A stretch of 64,000 nucleotides of DNA from Hyphomicrobiales bacterium (GCA_900472295.1 UCIA01000023.1:176522-240521), one strand, 5' to 3'. Shown: positions 33,755-43,367, counted from the stretch's first letter. Notes: generated from the letters alone by a model not told the origin. Translations and numbers: made by a program.

Positions 33755-34942
33755 CTACCTCTCCACCAGCGCCATCCTGGCGTTGACCACGTTCATGACC
33801 GCCGATGTCAGCAGGCTGATGATGAGATAGACGAGCATCATGATCAGCACGTTTTCCACCGCCTGGCCCGTCTGGTTGAGAACCGTGCCGGCGGTCGCCG
33901 TCAGGTCCGGATAGGCGATGGCGATGGCCAGCGATGAGTTCTTGGTCAGATTGAGATACTGGCTGGTCAGCGGCGGGATGACGATGCGCATGGCTTGCGG
34001 AACGACGACAAGCCGCAGGATCGATCCCGGCCGCAACCCGAGAGCGCCAGCCGCTTCCGACTGGCCCTTCGAGACGCCGAGAATGCCGGCGCGCACGATC
34101 TCGGCAATAAAGGAGGCCGTGTAGCAGGACAGTGCCAGATAGAGCGAGAGGAACTCCGGCCCGATGTGGAAACCGCCGGTCAGATTGAAGGTCGACTGCT
34201 TGGGAAAATCGAAGGTAAGCGGAAAACCGCTTAGCGCGTAGGCCAGCACAGGCAGGCCGACGATGAGCGCCAACGAGGTCCAGAACACCGGAAACTGCTG
34301 ACCGGTCGCCATCTGCCGCTGGCGCGCCGTGCGCGCGACGAACCACGCCATGGCGATGCCGACAAGCAAGGCGACGAAGATCAGCCAGGAGCCATCGCCC
34401 CAGATGGCGCGTGGAAGATAGAAGCCGCGCTGGTTGAGAAAGGAACCGAATGGCAGACCGATGCTTTCTCGCACCACGGGCAAAACCGCCAGCACGCCCG
34501 AATACCAGAAGAAGATCACCAGCAGCGGCGGGATGTTGCGGAAAATCTCGACATAGACCATGCAGATCTTGCGGATCAGCCAGTTGCGCGACAAGCGGCC
34601 GATGCCGACGATGAAGCCGATGATGGTCGCGGTGATGATACCGGCAACAGCAACGATAAGGGTGTTGATCAGCCCGACAAGAATGGCTCTGCCATAAGTC
34701 GAGTCCGACGTGTAGGGGATGGCGCTGACGGAGATGTCGAAGCCGGCACGGCTTTTCAGGTAGCCGAAGCCAGAAGAAATGTGCAGGCGCTGCAGATTCT
34801 CGATGACATTGTCGACGACCCACCAGACGCCCGCCACCAGCAAGATGACAACCACCACCTGGAAGACATACCCGCGGACTTTTGGATCGTTGATGAAGGA
34901 ACCGCGGCTCGGCTCCTCGCGAAGAACTTCCTGCGACGCCAT
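33755..34942 (-). CDS. aapQ: General L-amino-acid ABC transporter permease AapQ
   Basis: 395 residues, long permease form. Seen: LINTLIVAVAGIITATIIGF, RNIPPLLVIFFWYSGVLAVL, and the EAA loop EIVRAGILGVSKGQSEAAGA, with a large periplasmic insertion between segments as in other AapQ/BztB proteins. It follows aapJ after a 65-base gap that contains a perfect hairpin. Confidence 0.95.
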   Translation of the reverse strand: MASQEVLREEPSRGSFINDPKVRGYVFQVVVVILLVAGVWWVVDNVIENLQRLHISSGFGYLKSRAGFDISVSAIPYTSDSTYGRAILVGLINTLIVAVAGIITATIIGFIVGIGRLSRNWLIRKICMVYVEIFRNIPPLLVIFFWYSGVLAVLPVVRESIGLPFGSFLNQRGFYLPRAIWGDGSWLIFVALLVGIAMAWFVARTARQRQMATGQQFPVFWTSLALIVGLPVLAYALSGFPLTFDFPKQSTFNLTGGFHIGPEFLSLYLALSCYTASFIAEIVRAGILGVSKGQSEAAGALGLRPGSILRLVVVPQAMRIVIPPLTSQYLNLTKNSSLAIAIAYPDLTATAGTVLNQTGQAVENVLIMMLVYLIISLLTSAVMNVVNARMALVER

Positions 34943-34968
34943 TGGACCCCATCCCCTGGAAAGAGAAA

Positions 34969-34995
34969 CCGGAAGGCAGACAATCTGCCTTCCGG
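34969..34995 (-). promoter_or_regulatory. Hairpin between aapJ and aapQ
   Basis: CCGGAAGGCAGA-CAA-TCTGCCTTCCGG is a perfect 12-base stem directly after the aapJ stop, with no T run. Hairpins at this place are known in binding-protein operons to slow 3' decay and give more binding protein than permease; that role is inferred here. Confidence 0.7.
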
Positions 34996-35007
34996 ATCAC
35001 ATTTCAA

Positions 35008-36036
35008 TCAGCGGATCGGTGGCGCGTATTGCAGGCCGCCCTTGGTCCACAAGGCGTTGATGCCGCGCGCGATCTTCAGCGGGCTACCAGTGCCGACATT
35101 GCGCTCGAACATCTCGCCATAGTTGCCGACGGCCTTGACGATGTTGACGACCCAGTCATTGCTCACGCCGAGGTCGGTGCCGATCTTGGTCTCGGCCTCC
35201 TGGCCGAGCACGCGCTTGATTTCAGGATTATCCGAGGTCTTCATCTCTTCGACATTGGCCTGGGTGATGCCCAGTTCCTCGGCCTGCAGAAGCGCGAAGT
35301 AGGTCCACTTGACGATGTGATACCATTGGTCGTCACCCTGGCGCACGGCAGGGCCGAGCGGTTCCTTGGAGATGATCTCGGGCAGCACGACATGGTCGGC
35401 CGGTGAGCTCAGTGTCAGGCGAATGCCATAGAGACCCGACTGGTCGGTGGTGTAGACGTCGCAGCGGCCGGCGTCATAGGCAGCGTTGACCTCTTCCAGC
35501 TTTTCGAAGACGACCGGGTTGTACTCCATCTTGTTCGCCTTGAAGTAGTCGGCGAGGTTGAGTTCGGTCGTGGTGCCGCTCTGCACGCAGACCGCCGCAC
35601 CCGAAAGCTGCAGCGCCGAATTGACGCCCGGCAATTTCTTGGCGTTGATCATGAAGCCCTGGCCGTCATAATAGGTGACGCCGACGAAGTTCAGACCAAG
35701 CGCGGTATCGCGGTTGATGGTCCAAGTGGTGTTGCGCGACAGGATGTCGACCTCACCCGACTGCAAGGCGGTGAAACGTTCCTTGGCGCTGAGTGGGGTG
35801 AACTTGACCTTGGTGCCGTCGCCGAAGACAGCAGCCGCGACGGCGCGGCAGAAGTCGACATCGATGCCTTTCCATTCGCCTTTGTCGTCAGGCGCAGCGA
35901 AGCCAGCCAGACCGGTGTTGGTTCCGCACTGGAGGAAGCCTTTCGCCTTGACGTCGTCGAGCGTGGTCGCCGACGCGGCCGAAGCCATCAATCCGAGCGC
36001 GCCTGCGCCGAGAATGCCAATTGCAATGTGTTTCAT
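35008..36036 (-). CDS. aapJ: General L-amino-acid binding protein AapJ
   Basis: 342 residues. Signal peptide HIAIGILGAGALGLMASAAS-A, then a family-3 solute-binding protein: AKGFLQCGTNTGLAGFAAPD, GIDVDFCRAVAAAVFGDGTK, SGEVDILSRNTTWTINRDTA, and DVYTTDQSGLYGIR. Residues of the DxDFCRA and R-containing loops bind the alpha-amino acid. It delivers substrates to AapQM in the periplasm. The start at 36036 gives the signal peptide; AAGGG lies upstream. Confidence 0.96.
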   Translation of the reverse strand: MKHIAIGILGAGALGLMASAASATTLDDVKAKGFLQCGTNTGLAGFAAPDDKGEWKGIDVDFCRAVAAAVFGDGTKVKFTPLSAKERFTALQSGEVDILSRNTTWTINRDTALGLNFVGVTYYDGQGFMINAKKLPGVNSALQLSGAAVCVQSGTTTELNLADYFKANKMEYNPVVFEKLEEVNAAYDAGRCDVYTTDQSGLYGIRLTLSSPADHVVLPEIISKEPLGPAVRQGDDQWYHIVKWTYFALLQAEELGITQANVEEMKTSDNPEIKRVLGQEAETKIGTDLGVSNDWVVNIVKAVGNYGEMFERNVGTGSPLKIARGINALWTKGGLQYAPPIR

Positions 36037-36495
36037 AACCCACAGACCCTTTTCTGTTTTCAGGTAAACCCTGATCCTCAGGCAAATCCTGATCTTTTTC
36101 TCGTGTGAACCCGGCTCCCATCCGGTTGATCCCGGTACCGCGCATCGTAACCGACGCCCGGCCCCTCCCATTCACGAACTGCATCGAAGGCGATTATTTC
36201 TGTGAGGTCAAGGGAAATGACCGATTCACGACAGCTTTGAAAACCAATCGGCGCAAATGCCCGAATTGCAGACAACAGCGCCAGGAAAGCAGCAAGCCGC
36301 GCAAACAAAATCAGCAAAGTCCAGCGGACTAATCCACATCCACTCATGGAATCCGCAGCTCTGGATTGCCACGCATCCCGGACTATTCATGGGGGATTTG
36401 GCCTATGCAAAGGGCATCGCCTGGCGGGCGCCCGGCTGTTGCACGGCCAATGCTGTCACTCTATGGCTAGCGCTTTCACCACAAGGCGAAGCGCA
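36037..36495. promoter_or_regulatory. aapJ/metC divergent control region
   Basis: 459 bases with no convincing gene. In the aapJ leader two 18-base units stand in tandem (36059-36076 and 36077-36094): each reads GATCAGGRTTTRCCTGA on the mRNA strand. Promoters for both genes must lie here; the regulator (probably nitrogen-linked) cannot be named from sequence. Confidence 0.5.
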
Positions 36496-37665
36496 ATGGC
36501 GACAGACGGCAGCGAACTGGGCATCAACACGCGGCTTGCCCATTCAGGCAACAACCCGCACGACTATTTCGGCTTCGTCAATCCGCCGATCGTGCATGCT
36601 TCGACCGTGCTCTATCCCAATGCATCGACGATGGCGGCGCGCAGCCAGAAATACACCTACGGCACGCGCGGCACGCCGACCACCGACGCGCTGGCGCATG
36701 CGGTCGACGCGCTGGAAGGCTCAGCCGGCACCATAATCGTGCCGTCGGGCCTGGCGGCGGTGACCATCCCGCTGCTGGCCTTCGTTTCGGCGGGCGATCA
36801 CATCCTGATCGTCGATTCCGTCTATCATCCGACCCGCAATTTTGCCGACACGATGCTGAAGAGGCTGGGCGTCGAGGTCGAGTATTACGATCCGCATGCC
36901 GGCGCCGGCATCGCCAGCCTGATCAAGTCCAACACCAAAGTCGTGTTCACGGAATCGCCGGCCTCCAACACTTTTGAGGTGCAGGACATACCGGCGATAG
37001 CCAAGGCGGCGCATGAAGCCGGCGCCATCGTCATGATGGACAACACCTGGGCAACGCCACTCTATTTCCGCCCGCTCGACCACGGCGTCGATATCTCGAT
37101 CCATGCGGCGACCAAATATCCGGCCGGCCATTCCGACGTGCTGCTGGGCACGGTGTCGGCCAATGCCGACTGCTGGAAACAGCTTTGCGAGACGTTCTAC
37201 ACGATGGGCTGCTGCGCCGGCCCCGACGATGTCTACCAGGTGCTGCGCGGCCTGCGCACGATGGGCGTGCGGCTGGAGCATCATCAAAAGAGCGCGCTTG
37301 CCATCGCTGCCTGGCTGGAGGGCCAGCCAGGCGTGGCGCGCGTGCTACACCCGGCGCTCCCCAGCCATCCCGACCATGCGCTGTGGAAGCGCGATTTTTC
37401 CGGCTCGAGCGGTATTTTTTCCATTGTGCTCAGGGCTGGCGGCCAGAGGGCGCAGCACGCTTTCCTCGATGCCCTGAAGATCTTCGGCCTCGGCTATTCC
37501 TGGGGCGGCTATGAGAGCCTTGCCGTGCCGGTCTTCCTCGGCGACCGCACTGTCGCCAAAGGTCCGTATGACGGCCCCCTGATTCGCCTGCAGATCGGGC
37601 TCGAGGACGTCGAGGACCTCAAGGCCGATATCCTGCGCGGGCTTACCGCTGCCGCAGAGGCGTAG
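36496..37665 (+). CDS. metC: Cystathionine beta-lyase-type PLP enzyme
   Basis: 389 residues of the Cys/Met-metabolism PLP family. Seen: YTYGTRGTPTTDALAHAVDA, VPSGLAAVTIPLLAFVSAGD, the Asp binding PLP in MMDNTWATPLYFRPLDHGVD, and the PLP lysine in IHAATKYPAGHSDVLLGT. It should cleave cystathionine to homocysteine, pyruvate and ammonia in methionine synthesis. The start at 36496 follows AAGGCGAAGC; an in-frame ATG at 36463 is an alternative. A metC-like gene next to aapJ is also known in Rhizobium leguminosarum, from memory. Confidence 0.9.
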   Translation: MATDGSELGINTRLAHSGNNPHDYFGFVNPPIVHASTVLYPNASTMAARSQKYTYGTRGTPTTDALAHAVDALEGSAGTIIVPSGLAAVTIPLLAFVSAGDHILIVDSVYHPTRNFADTMLKRLGVEVEYYDPHAGAGIASLIKSNTKVVFTESPASNTFEVQDIPAIAKAAHEAGAIVMMDNTWATPLYFRPLDHGVDISIHAATKYPAGHSDVLLGTVSANADCWKQLCETFYTMGCCAGPDDVYQVLRGLRTMGVRLEHHQKSALAIAAWLEGQPGVARVLHPALPSHPDHALWKRDFSGSSGIFSIVLRAGGQRAQHAFLDALKIFGLGYSWGGYESLAVPVFLGDRTVAKGPYDGPLIRLQIGLEDVEDLKADILRGLTAAAEA

Positions 37666-37889
37666 CCGGCAACTTGTGCAGATGAATCCGCAAATCGACG
37701 CAAGCCGCTGAAAAGACTGGTTGGGGACTTTGTGAGACGCTCGATGTCGCATAGCTGCTTATTGCCCGGCCGTGCGCAATGTTATTTCCCGAAATAGGCT
37801 TTTTCGGATTGGATTGACTTTCAAAGCTGGCACTCAGCCGGCATTGCAAGGCGCTACGAGCCGCAAATTCCAGCCGGACTGAGCTTGCC

Positions 37890-38975
37890 ATGGCCTTTCG
37901 CCTCTTTGTCCCCATTCTCGCCGGCGCGACGCTGCGCGAACGCCTGATCGCCTGCATCGGCGCGACGATCGGCATTGCGCTGACTGGCGCGATCGCCGGG
38001 CTTGTGCTCGGCAGCGGACCGCACGTGCCATTGCTGGTGGCGCCGGTGGGCGCTTCGGCTGTTCTTCTCTTCGCCGTGCCGGCAAGCCCACTGGCGCAGC
38101 CATGGTCGATCATCGGCGGCAATACGATATCGGCACTGGTTGGCGTGATCGTGGCGCATTTCGTGCATGAGCCGGCTCTCGCCACGGGCATGGCCGTGGC
38201 GCTTGCGATCGCCGCAATGTCGTTCGCGCGCTGCCTGCATCCGCCGGGCGGAGCCGCCGCGCTGACAGCCGTGCTCGGCGGACCGGCCGTGATCAGCGCC
38301 GGTTTTTTGTTCCCGTTCGTGCCGGTGGCGTTGAACTCCATAATGCTGGTCGCGCTCGGCTACGGTTTTCACAGGCTGTCGCGGCGCACCTATCCGCACA
38401 GGCCCGCTCCTGCCGCCAACACCCATGGGACGGCCGACCCGCCCGCCGTGCAGCGTGTCGGCTTCCGGCCTGAAGACATCGATGCCGCGCTCGGCGCATT
38501 GGACGAGACCTTCGATATCGACCGCGGCGATCTCGAACGGTTGCTGCGCCAGGTCGAATTGCAGGCGATGCTGCGCTCGCACCGGACGTTGCTGTGCGAG
38601 GATATCATGTCCCGCGACGTGGTGTCGGTGCCCGAGCATGCTTCCGCCGATCAGGCACGGCAGCAACTGCTTAGCCACAACATCCGCACCTTGCCGGTGA
38701 TCGACGCCGAGGCGAGGCTGGTGGGCGCCGTCGGCCTGCGCGAGCTGACACAGGCCTCCGATACGGTGAAGGACGTGATGTCGAATGCCGGCACCGCCTC
38801 TGCCGACACACCGGCGATGAGCCTGCTTCCCGCACTCACTGACGGGCGCAGCCATGCCGTGGTCATCGTCGACAGCGAGCGACGCATCCTCGGCCTGATC
38901 ACGCAGACCGATATGCTTGCGGCCGCCGCCCGCGTGCAGGCGGCAGCCAAGCCGCCTGTCGAGGCTGCCGCATAA
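37890..38975 (+). CDS. HPP-family membrane protein with two CBS domains
   Basis: 361 residues. The N-terminal 165 residues hold four membrane segments with the family motif HPPGGA at 117-122. A linker then leads to two CBS domains, about 237-288 (EDIMSRDVVSVPEHASADQA) and 294-345 (VKDVMSNAGTASADTPAMSL). HPP proteins are linked to nitrite transport in plants and cyanobacteria; CBS pairs bind adenine nucleotides, so transport controlled by energy state is a fair guess. Confidence 0.88.
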   Translation: MAFRLFVPILAGATLRERLIACIGATIGIALTGAIAGLVLGSGPHVPLLVAPVGASAVLLFAVPASPLAQPWSIIGGNTISALVGVIVAHFVHEPALATGMAVALAIAAMSFARCLHPPGGAAALTAVLGGPAVISAGFLFPFVPVALNSIMLVALGYGFHRLSRRTYPHRPAPAANTHGTADPPAVQRVGFRPEDIDAALGALDETFDIDRGDLERLLRQVELQAMLRSHRTLLCEDIMSRDVVSVPEHASADQARQQLLSHNIRTLPVIDAEARLVGAVGLRELTQASDTVKDVMSNAGTASADTPAMSLLPALTDGRSHAVVIVDSERRILGLITQTDMLAAAARVQAAAKPPVEAAA

Positions 38976-39054
38976 GCGGCTGACGCGATTGCCTGAGGCG
39001 GAAACGGTCGACTGGCTCAGCTTTCTCCCGACCGTAGGATGTGTCCCTGAGCCT

Positions 39055-39837
39055 TCATGATCCTGAGCCTTTGCGCTCCATCCAGGCATCCAGCCCGCCA
39101 CGCAAATCCGCTGTCGGGGCCATGCGGGCGAACTGATCGGCCTCAACCTGCAAACCTTCGGCTATGGGTTGGTTGAGGCCGCGCGCCACGGCGGTGAGGA
39201 TCGCGGCAATTGCAGCCGGAGAGTGCGTGACGATACGCCGGGCAAGATCGAATGCCGCTGGCATCAGCTCCTCGTGCCGGACGACCTGGTTGACAAGGCC
39301 GAGTTCGAGGGCGCGCGGCGGCGGAAACCAACCGCCTGTCAGCAGCAATTCGAGCGCCCGCTTGCGCCCGGCCAACCTCGGCAGACGCTGCGTTCCGCCG
39401 AAGGTTGGCGGCATTGCGAGATTGATCTCAGGCTTGGCAAACAGTGCGCGATCGCTGGCGATGGCAAGCGATACGGCTTCCGTGATTTCACAGCCGCCAC
39501 CGAAAGCGATGCCGTTGACGGCGGCAATGACAGGTTTGCTGAAGGCTTCCAGCCTCGCCGTCAGCCGCTGTCCGCGCATGACGAAATCGCGCAAGGCGAT
39601 ATCGGCGCCGGCAGCCACGCTTGCCGAAAACTGCTGGATATCGGCACCAGCCGAGAAGGCCCGCTCCCCTGCCCCGGTGAGGATGACCGCCCGGATCGAC
39701 GCATCGGCCTCGATCGCATCGAGGATCACAAGCAGGCGGTCTATCAGAGCGTAATTCAAGGCGTTGAGTTTTTCAGGTCGATTGAGGGTAAGCACGGCGA
39801 TGCCGCCACGGACCTCTTCCAGCACAAGCTCGGTCAT
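39055..39837 (-). CDS. Enoyl-CoA hydratase/isomerase family protein
   Basis: 260 residues, crotonase fold. Oxyanion-hole strands GERAFSAGADIQQF and AVNGIAFGGGCEITEAVSLA are clear; the second catalytic Glu expected in the following helix is at KPEINLAMPP. The FGGTQRLPRLAGRKRALELL segment matches hydratases. Likely hydrates or isomerises an acyl-CoA in fatty-acid or aromatic catabolism. Divergent from a TetR gene, with a palindrome between them. Confidence 0.88.
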   Translation of the reverse strand: MTELVLEEVRGGIAVLTLNRPEKLNALNYALIDRLLVILDAIEADASIRAVILTGAGERAFSAGADIQQFSASVAAGADIALRDFVMRGQRLTARLEAFSKPVIAAVNGIAFGGGCEITEAVSLAIASDRALFAKPEINLAMPPTFGGTQRLPRLAGRKRALELLLTGGWFPPPRALELGLVNQVVRHEELMPAAFDLARRIVTHSPAAIAAILTAVARGLNQPIAEGLQVEADQFARMAPTADLRGGLDAWMERKGSGS

Positions 39838-39889
39838 GTCTGTTCCTTCCAGCTTTCAGTGACGGGAAAGGATCAGCTTCGGCATTGCT

Positions 39890-39913
39890 TGTATATTCAC
39901 TAGTCGGTATACA
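39890..39913. promoter_or_regulatory. TGTATA/TATACA inverted repeat
   Basis: TGTATA-N12-TATACA, with ACTAGT at its centre, lies in the 84-base interval between the enoyl-CoA hydratase and TetR genes, eight bases before the TetR start; a likely operator. Confidence 0.5.
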
Positions 39914-39921
39914 TAGAGGAT

Positions 39922-40512
39922 ATGAGAGAAGCATCAAACCCTACCCGAGAGCGCATCGTCACTGCCGCCACGAAACTTTTCTATGCGGAAGGGATCGGCC
40001 GCGTCAGCGTCGACGCCGTAGCCGAGAAGGCGGGGCTGACCAAGCGAACCCTCTACTACCATTTCAAGAGCAAGGACGATCTGATCGCCGCCTATCTCGA
40101 TGGTCGCGACCAGCCGAACATCAGGCAGATGGCGGGCTGGTTCGAGGCTGCGGAGGGCGGGGCCGAGCACAAGGTCGAAGCGATCTTCACCAATCTGGCG
40201 CGCGTGGCACGACATCCAAAATGGAAAGGCTGTGGCTTCCTGCGCACAGCTGCCGAGCTCGCTTCGATGCCCGGGCACCCGGCTGTCAAGGCCGGGTCGC
40301 GGCACAAGAAGAATTTCGAGACCTGGCTGGCCGGCGAACTCTTAAGCCACGGCGTCGACGAGCCGCAGATTCTGGCGCGCGAGATCGTGCTTTTGATGGA
40401 CGGCGCCTTCTCGATCATGCTGGTCCATCGCAACCCCGACTATATCGAGGCGGCCGGACGAGCCGCGGCCATGCTGGTTCGGGCAAGGTCGGGATCGGCG
40501 ACCGTCGGCTAA
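39922..40512 (+). CDS. TetR/AcrR family regulator
   Basis: 196 residues. HTH: TRERIVTAATKLFYAEGIGR, SVDAVAEKAGLTKRTLYYHF, KDDLIAAYLDGRDQ. The C-terminal part (RVARHPKWKGCGFLRTAAEL, HKKNFETWLAGELL) is like the AefR/YcdC-type ligand domains. Divergent from the enoyl-CoA hydratase gene, its likely target. Its stop overlaps that of the SLC13-type gene by four bases, tail to tail. Confidence 0.87.
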   Translation: MREASNPTRERIVTAATKLFYAEGIGRVSVDAVAEKAGLTKRTLYYHFKSKDDLIAAYLDGRDQPNIRQMAGWFEAAEGGAEHKVEAIFTNLARVARHPKWKGCGFLRTAAELASMPGHPAVKAGSRHKKNFETWLAGELLSHGVDEPQILAREIVLLMDGAFSIMLVHRNPDYIEAAGRAAAMLVRARSGSATVG

Positions 40513-41735
40513 TAGCCAGCCGCCAGCCAGGCGGTGCCGGCGGCAAGGGTCAGCAGCGTCAGCGGCAGGCCGACCTTGAAGAAGGCTGAGAAGGACAGTT
40601 CGGTGCCGGCCGCCCTTGCCTGTTCTGCAACGATCAGGTTGGCGACCGAGCCGAGCAAGGTGAAGTTGCCGGCCAGCGTCGAGCTCATCGCCACCACCAG
40701 CCAGGCACGCTCCGGGTTTTCCAGGCCGGGGACGAATGGCCTTAGCGCCAGCACGGCTGGGACATTGCTCATGATGTTGGAAAGCACCGCGGTGAAGCCG
40801 GACAGCCGCCAGACGTTATCGAGGCCCAGATCCTTGGCCGAGGCAATGATATCGGGTGTCAGCAATGTCTTTTCGGCACCGGCAACGACGATGAACAGCC
40901 CAGCGAACATGAACAGCAGCGGCCCGTCGATCTCGCGGTAGATGCGCGCCGGCTTGATGGCGCGGGTGAGCAGCAGAATGGCGCCGCCGATGAGCGCGGC
41001 CTTGGCGACCGGAACGCCGGCGAAAAAGGCAATCGCCAGGCCGACGCAGACAACCACCGCCTTCAGCACCTGTCCCGGCAGCATGCGGCCTTGGTAGACT
41101 TCCGGGCTGAGATCGGCCGTGCGCGCGAATTCGGCCCGGTAGACGATTCGCACGATGACGATGACGGCAGCGAGGCCGAACAGGGCAACCGGTGCCAGCG
41201 CGAGCGAGAAGGCCGGATAGGAGATCCCAGACAGCGCGCCGATGACCATGTTCTGCGGGTTGCCGGTGATGGTGGCGACGCTGCCGCAATTGGACGCCGT
41301 GGCGGTGGCGATCAGATAGGGAATGGGATTGCGGTTGATGACACGGGTGACGTGGACGACGATCGGCGCCATCACCAGGCAGATCGCGTCGTTGACCAGG
41401 AACGCCGACAGCACGCCGGTCAGGAGCGTCACCATCACCAGAAGCATGAGCGGCGCGTGCGCATGCTCGATGGCGTAGGCGCCAAGCGCGCGGAAGGCGC
41501 CCGAGACCTTTAGATGCGCCACCACGATCATCATGCCGAGGAGCAGCGTGATGGTGTCGAAACTGATGGCGCGATAGGCGTCCTCCATACTGAGCGCGCC
41601 GATGGCGATCATCGCCGCACCGCCGAGCAAGGCGATCCCTGCCCGGTCGAGACGGAGGCCCGGTATGCGGCCGATGGCGACGCCGGCATAGGTCAGGACA
41701 AGGATCAAAAGTGCCGCCGCGCCCATCAATGTCAT
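40509..41735 (-). CDS. SLC13/ArsB-type anion transporter
   Basis: 408 residues with about eleven membrane segments. The two re-entrant repeats of the ion-transporter superfamily are seen: VNDAICLVMAPIVVHVTR with SNCGSVATITGNPQNMVIGA, and SNIMSNVPAVLALRPFVPGL with TLAGNFTLLGSVANLIVAEQ. The double 'N-P/V' arrangement fits ArsB/NhaD/SLC13 proteins; arsenite, sulfate or a dicarboxylate are possible substrates. The ATG at 41735, after AAGGATGG, suits the family better than one at 41795. Confidence 0.83.
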   Translation of the reverse strand: MTLMGAAALLILVLTYAGVAIGRIPGLRLDRAGIALLGGAAMIAIGALSMEDAYRAISFDTITLLLGMMIVVAHLKVSGAFRALGAYAIEHAHAPLMLLVMVTLLTGVLSAFLVNDAICLVMAPIVVHVTRVINRNPIPYLIATATASNCGSVATITGNPQNMVIGALSGISYPAFSLALAPVALFGLAAVIVIVRIVYRAEFARTADLSPEVYQGRMLPGQVLKAVVVCVGLAIAFFAGVPVAKAALIGGAILLLTRAIKPARIYREIDGPLLFMFAGLFIVVAGAEKTLLTPDIIASAKDLGLDNVWRLSGFTAVLSNIMSNVPAVLALRPFVPGLENPERAWLVVAMSSTLAGNFTLLGSVANLIVAEQARAAGTELSFSAFFKVGLPLTLLTLAAGTAWLAAGY

Positions 41736-42084
41736 TGGCAGACCATCCTTGTTCAAACGAACCGACGCCGGAACGGATTGTTCCCGCTCAGGCATTTGCC
41801 GGGCAGCTTTAACGCCGCTCCAGCAAAGCGAAAGCGCCTATGACGATCCGGATGTGAAAAATCGGTGGGCAAATCGCGGGCCGACCAACGCCGGGAACGG
41901 CCGGAACATTATCCTGACACGGCTGAGATTGGGAATGAGACACGCGCGGCGGAAGGCCGGTGGCCTGACATTGCCATTCGCGAAACTTCGCCGTTGCCAC
42001 GTTCGTGACTTATGTAATTAAATTCTAATTTAGGCTTTCCGGGTATGGATAGCTCAGCGATATTTCGGCCTTGGGGGGGTTCAG
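41736..42084. other. Intergenic region, nothing recognised
   Basis: 349 bases between two divergent genes. It becomes AT-rich near 42010-42040 (TTATGTAATTAAATTCTAAT), where the promoter of the small Cys-rich gene probably lies. No RNA gene or repeat was seen. Confidence 0.3.
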
Positions 42085-42300
42085 ATGGTCGAGGTTCTTG
42101 AGAGGAAATGTCGTGTCTCGGAGAACGAGGCCTTGCTGGCGCGCCCGATGGAATGTTCACAGTGTCACGGAACCCGCAAGGTGTTTGTCTGTGCCCGGTG
42201 GACGACTTCGAACGGCCATTGCTGCCCCGGAGGAACACACCGGCTCAGCTGCCCAGGTCACAGCGTCGAGTGCCTGGAGTGCGGCGAACGGGAAGCTTGA
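42085..42300 (+). CDS. Small cysteine-rich protein, possible zinc ribbon
   Basis: 71 residues: a short helical start (MVEVLERKCRVSENEALL), then MECSQCHGTRKVFVCAR, HCCPGGTHRLSCPG and VECLECGE. Two CxxC pairs far apart and further Cys/His residues fit a zinc-binding fold. GGGGGGG lies five bases before the ATG. Other frames here are also open, so the call rests on the cysteine spacing and ribosome site. Confidence 0.5.
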   Translation: MVEVLERKCRVSENEALLARPMECSQCHGTRKVFVCARWTTSNGHCCPGGTHRLSCPGHSVECLECGEREA

Positions 42301-42365
42301 GCGGATCTGAAAACGATCGCGACAAATTGTTGTGAGCCGTTCGGTATTTTCCTGTCGGGGAAACG

Positions 42366-42400
42366 AAAAAAGCCCGCTCCGGCGAACCGGAGCGGGCTTT
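42366..42400. terminator. Bidirectional terminator
   Basis: A-rich run, AAAGCCCGCTCCGG-CGAA-CCGGAGCGGGCTTT; a perfect 14-base stem after the Cys-rich gene, facing also the minus-strand RHH gene. Confidence 0.9.
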
Positions 42401-42512
42401 GCGACTATACGCCAAGAGTACCTTGCCGAGAGCCGACCAGCTTTGCGTTTCCGCCACCCGTACTGATAGCGGCTCTTCCAGACAAAGCGATTGTTCGCTA
42501 ACCGCCGGCGGG

Positions 42513-42749
42513 CTATTCGCCCGACGATCCGTCCCCATTCGCACTGCTGCTCAGAATTCCAAAGTCCTGAGACTTTGTTCCTTGTCCGGCAGTCAGGAAT
42601 CCATCCGCATCCAGGCCGCGCCGCAGCAGTTCCCGCACTGCCGCGGACCGGCTTGGCATACGCTTTTCGAAGCGCCAGTTTTCCAAGGCAGCCAATTCCT
42701 CGGCTGTCAGCATGATCTGCAGTCGCTCGGGTCGTTCCAGCTCGGCCAT
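42513..42749 (-). CDS. Ribbon-helix-helix protein
   Basis: 78 residues. RLQIMLTAEELAALENWRFE followed by RMPSRSAAVRELLRRGL is a ribbon-helix-helix DNA-binding unit (beta strand, helix, turn, helix) of the CopG/Arc type. The C-terminal 25 residues are polar and disordered. GAGGCGGGA precedes the start at 42749. Such proteins act as antitoxins or local repressors; no toxin gene is adjacent. Confidence 0.7.
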   Translation of the reverse strand: MAELERPERLQIMLTAEELAALENWRFEKRMPSRSAAVRELLRRGLDADGFLTAGQGTKSQDFGILSSSANGDGSSGE

Positions 42750-43020
42750 TCCCGCCTCAATCGCCAAGACCAAAAATACGGTGAGTTAGTATGTAGCTCA
42801 ATAGCAGTATAATTAGGAGTCCCCGTGTAGCGCGTCAAGATGGGTTGATAGGTAACTCACATTCAAGACCAACGATGAGGAAGAAGCGCCGATTGCACAA
42901 CCCGCTCAACCTGCTAACTAATTGATTTATTTGGATATATTTTAGATTCTTCTTGCCATCTGAAGATCCATGGCGCACCCTTGATCACAAGGGGACAACC
43001 GCTCCTGAAAGGAGGTTTCC

Positions 43021-43341
43021 ATGCGCTACGGATACTCGGCTCGGCTAAGGGAGGATCTCAATTCACGGGTCCTGGCGGCCCTGCGCGCCCGCGGAATGGT
43101 CAATATCGCCGTCGTCGCCGAGGACGTGCGATTGCGTAACCTGGACGAGAACGTCGCCCTTGAAGATGTCGAGCGGCTTGTGATGCAGACGGCCCAACTC
43201 TACGGCGCGGTGATGGAATTGGACGGCCTGACCTCCGTCGAGGCGGGGAGATTAACTTCGCTTGCCGACGGTAGGAACGAACTGCCTGGCATCGATAATT
43301 CCGACACCACAGGCGGCCAAACCGCTCCCCTGCAGGGATAA
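43021..43341 (+). CDS. Hypothetical protein
   Basis: 106 residues, not recognised. Mostly helical: RYGYSARLREDLNSRVLAAL, then LEDVERLVMQTAQLYGAVME, with a disordered Gly/Asp/Thr-rich tail. It has an ideal ribosome site (AAAGGAGG six bases before the ATG) and an AT-rich promoter region before it (about 42910-42960), so it should be strongly expressed. Confidence 0.6.
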   Translation: MRYGYSARLREDLNSRVLAALRARGMVNIAVVAEDVRLRNLDENVALEDVERLVMQTAQLYGAVMELDGLTSVEAGRLTSLADGRNELPGIDNSDTTGGQTAPLQG

Positions 43342-43367
43342 TCCCTGAGGGCAACTACACGCTTCCT

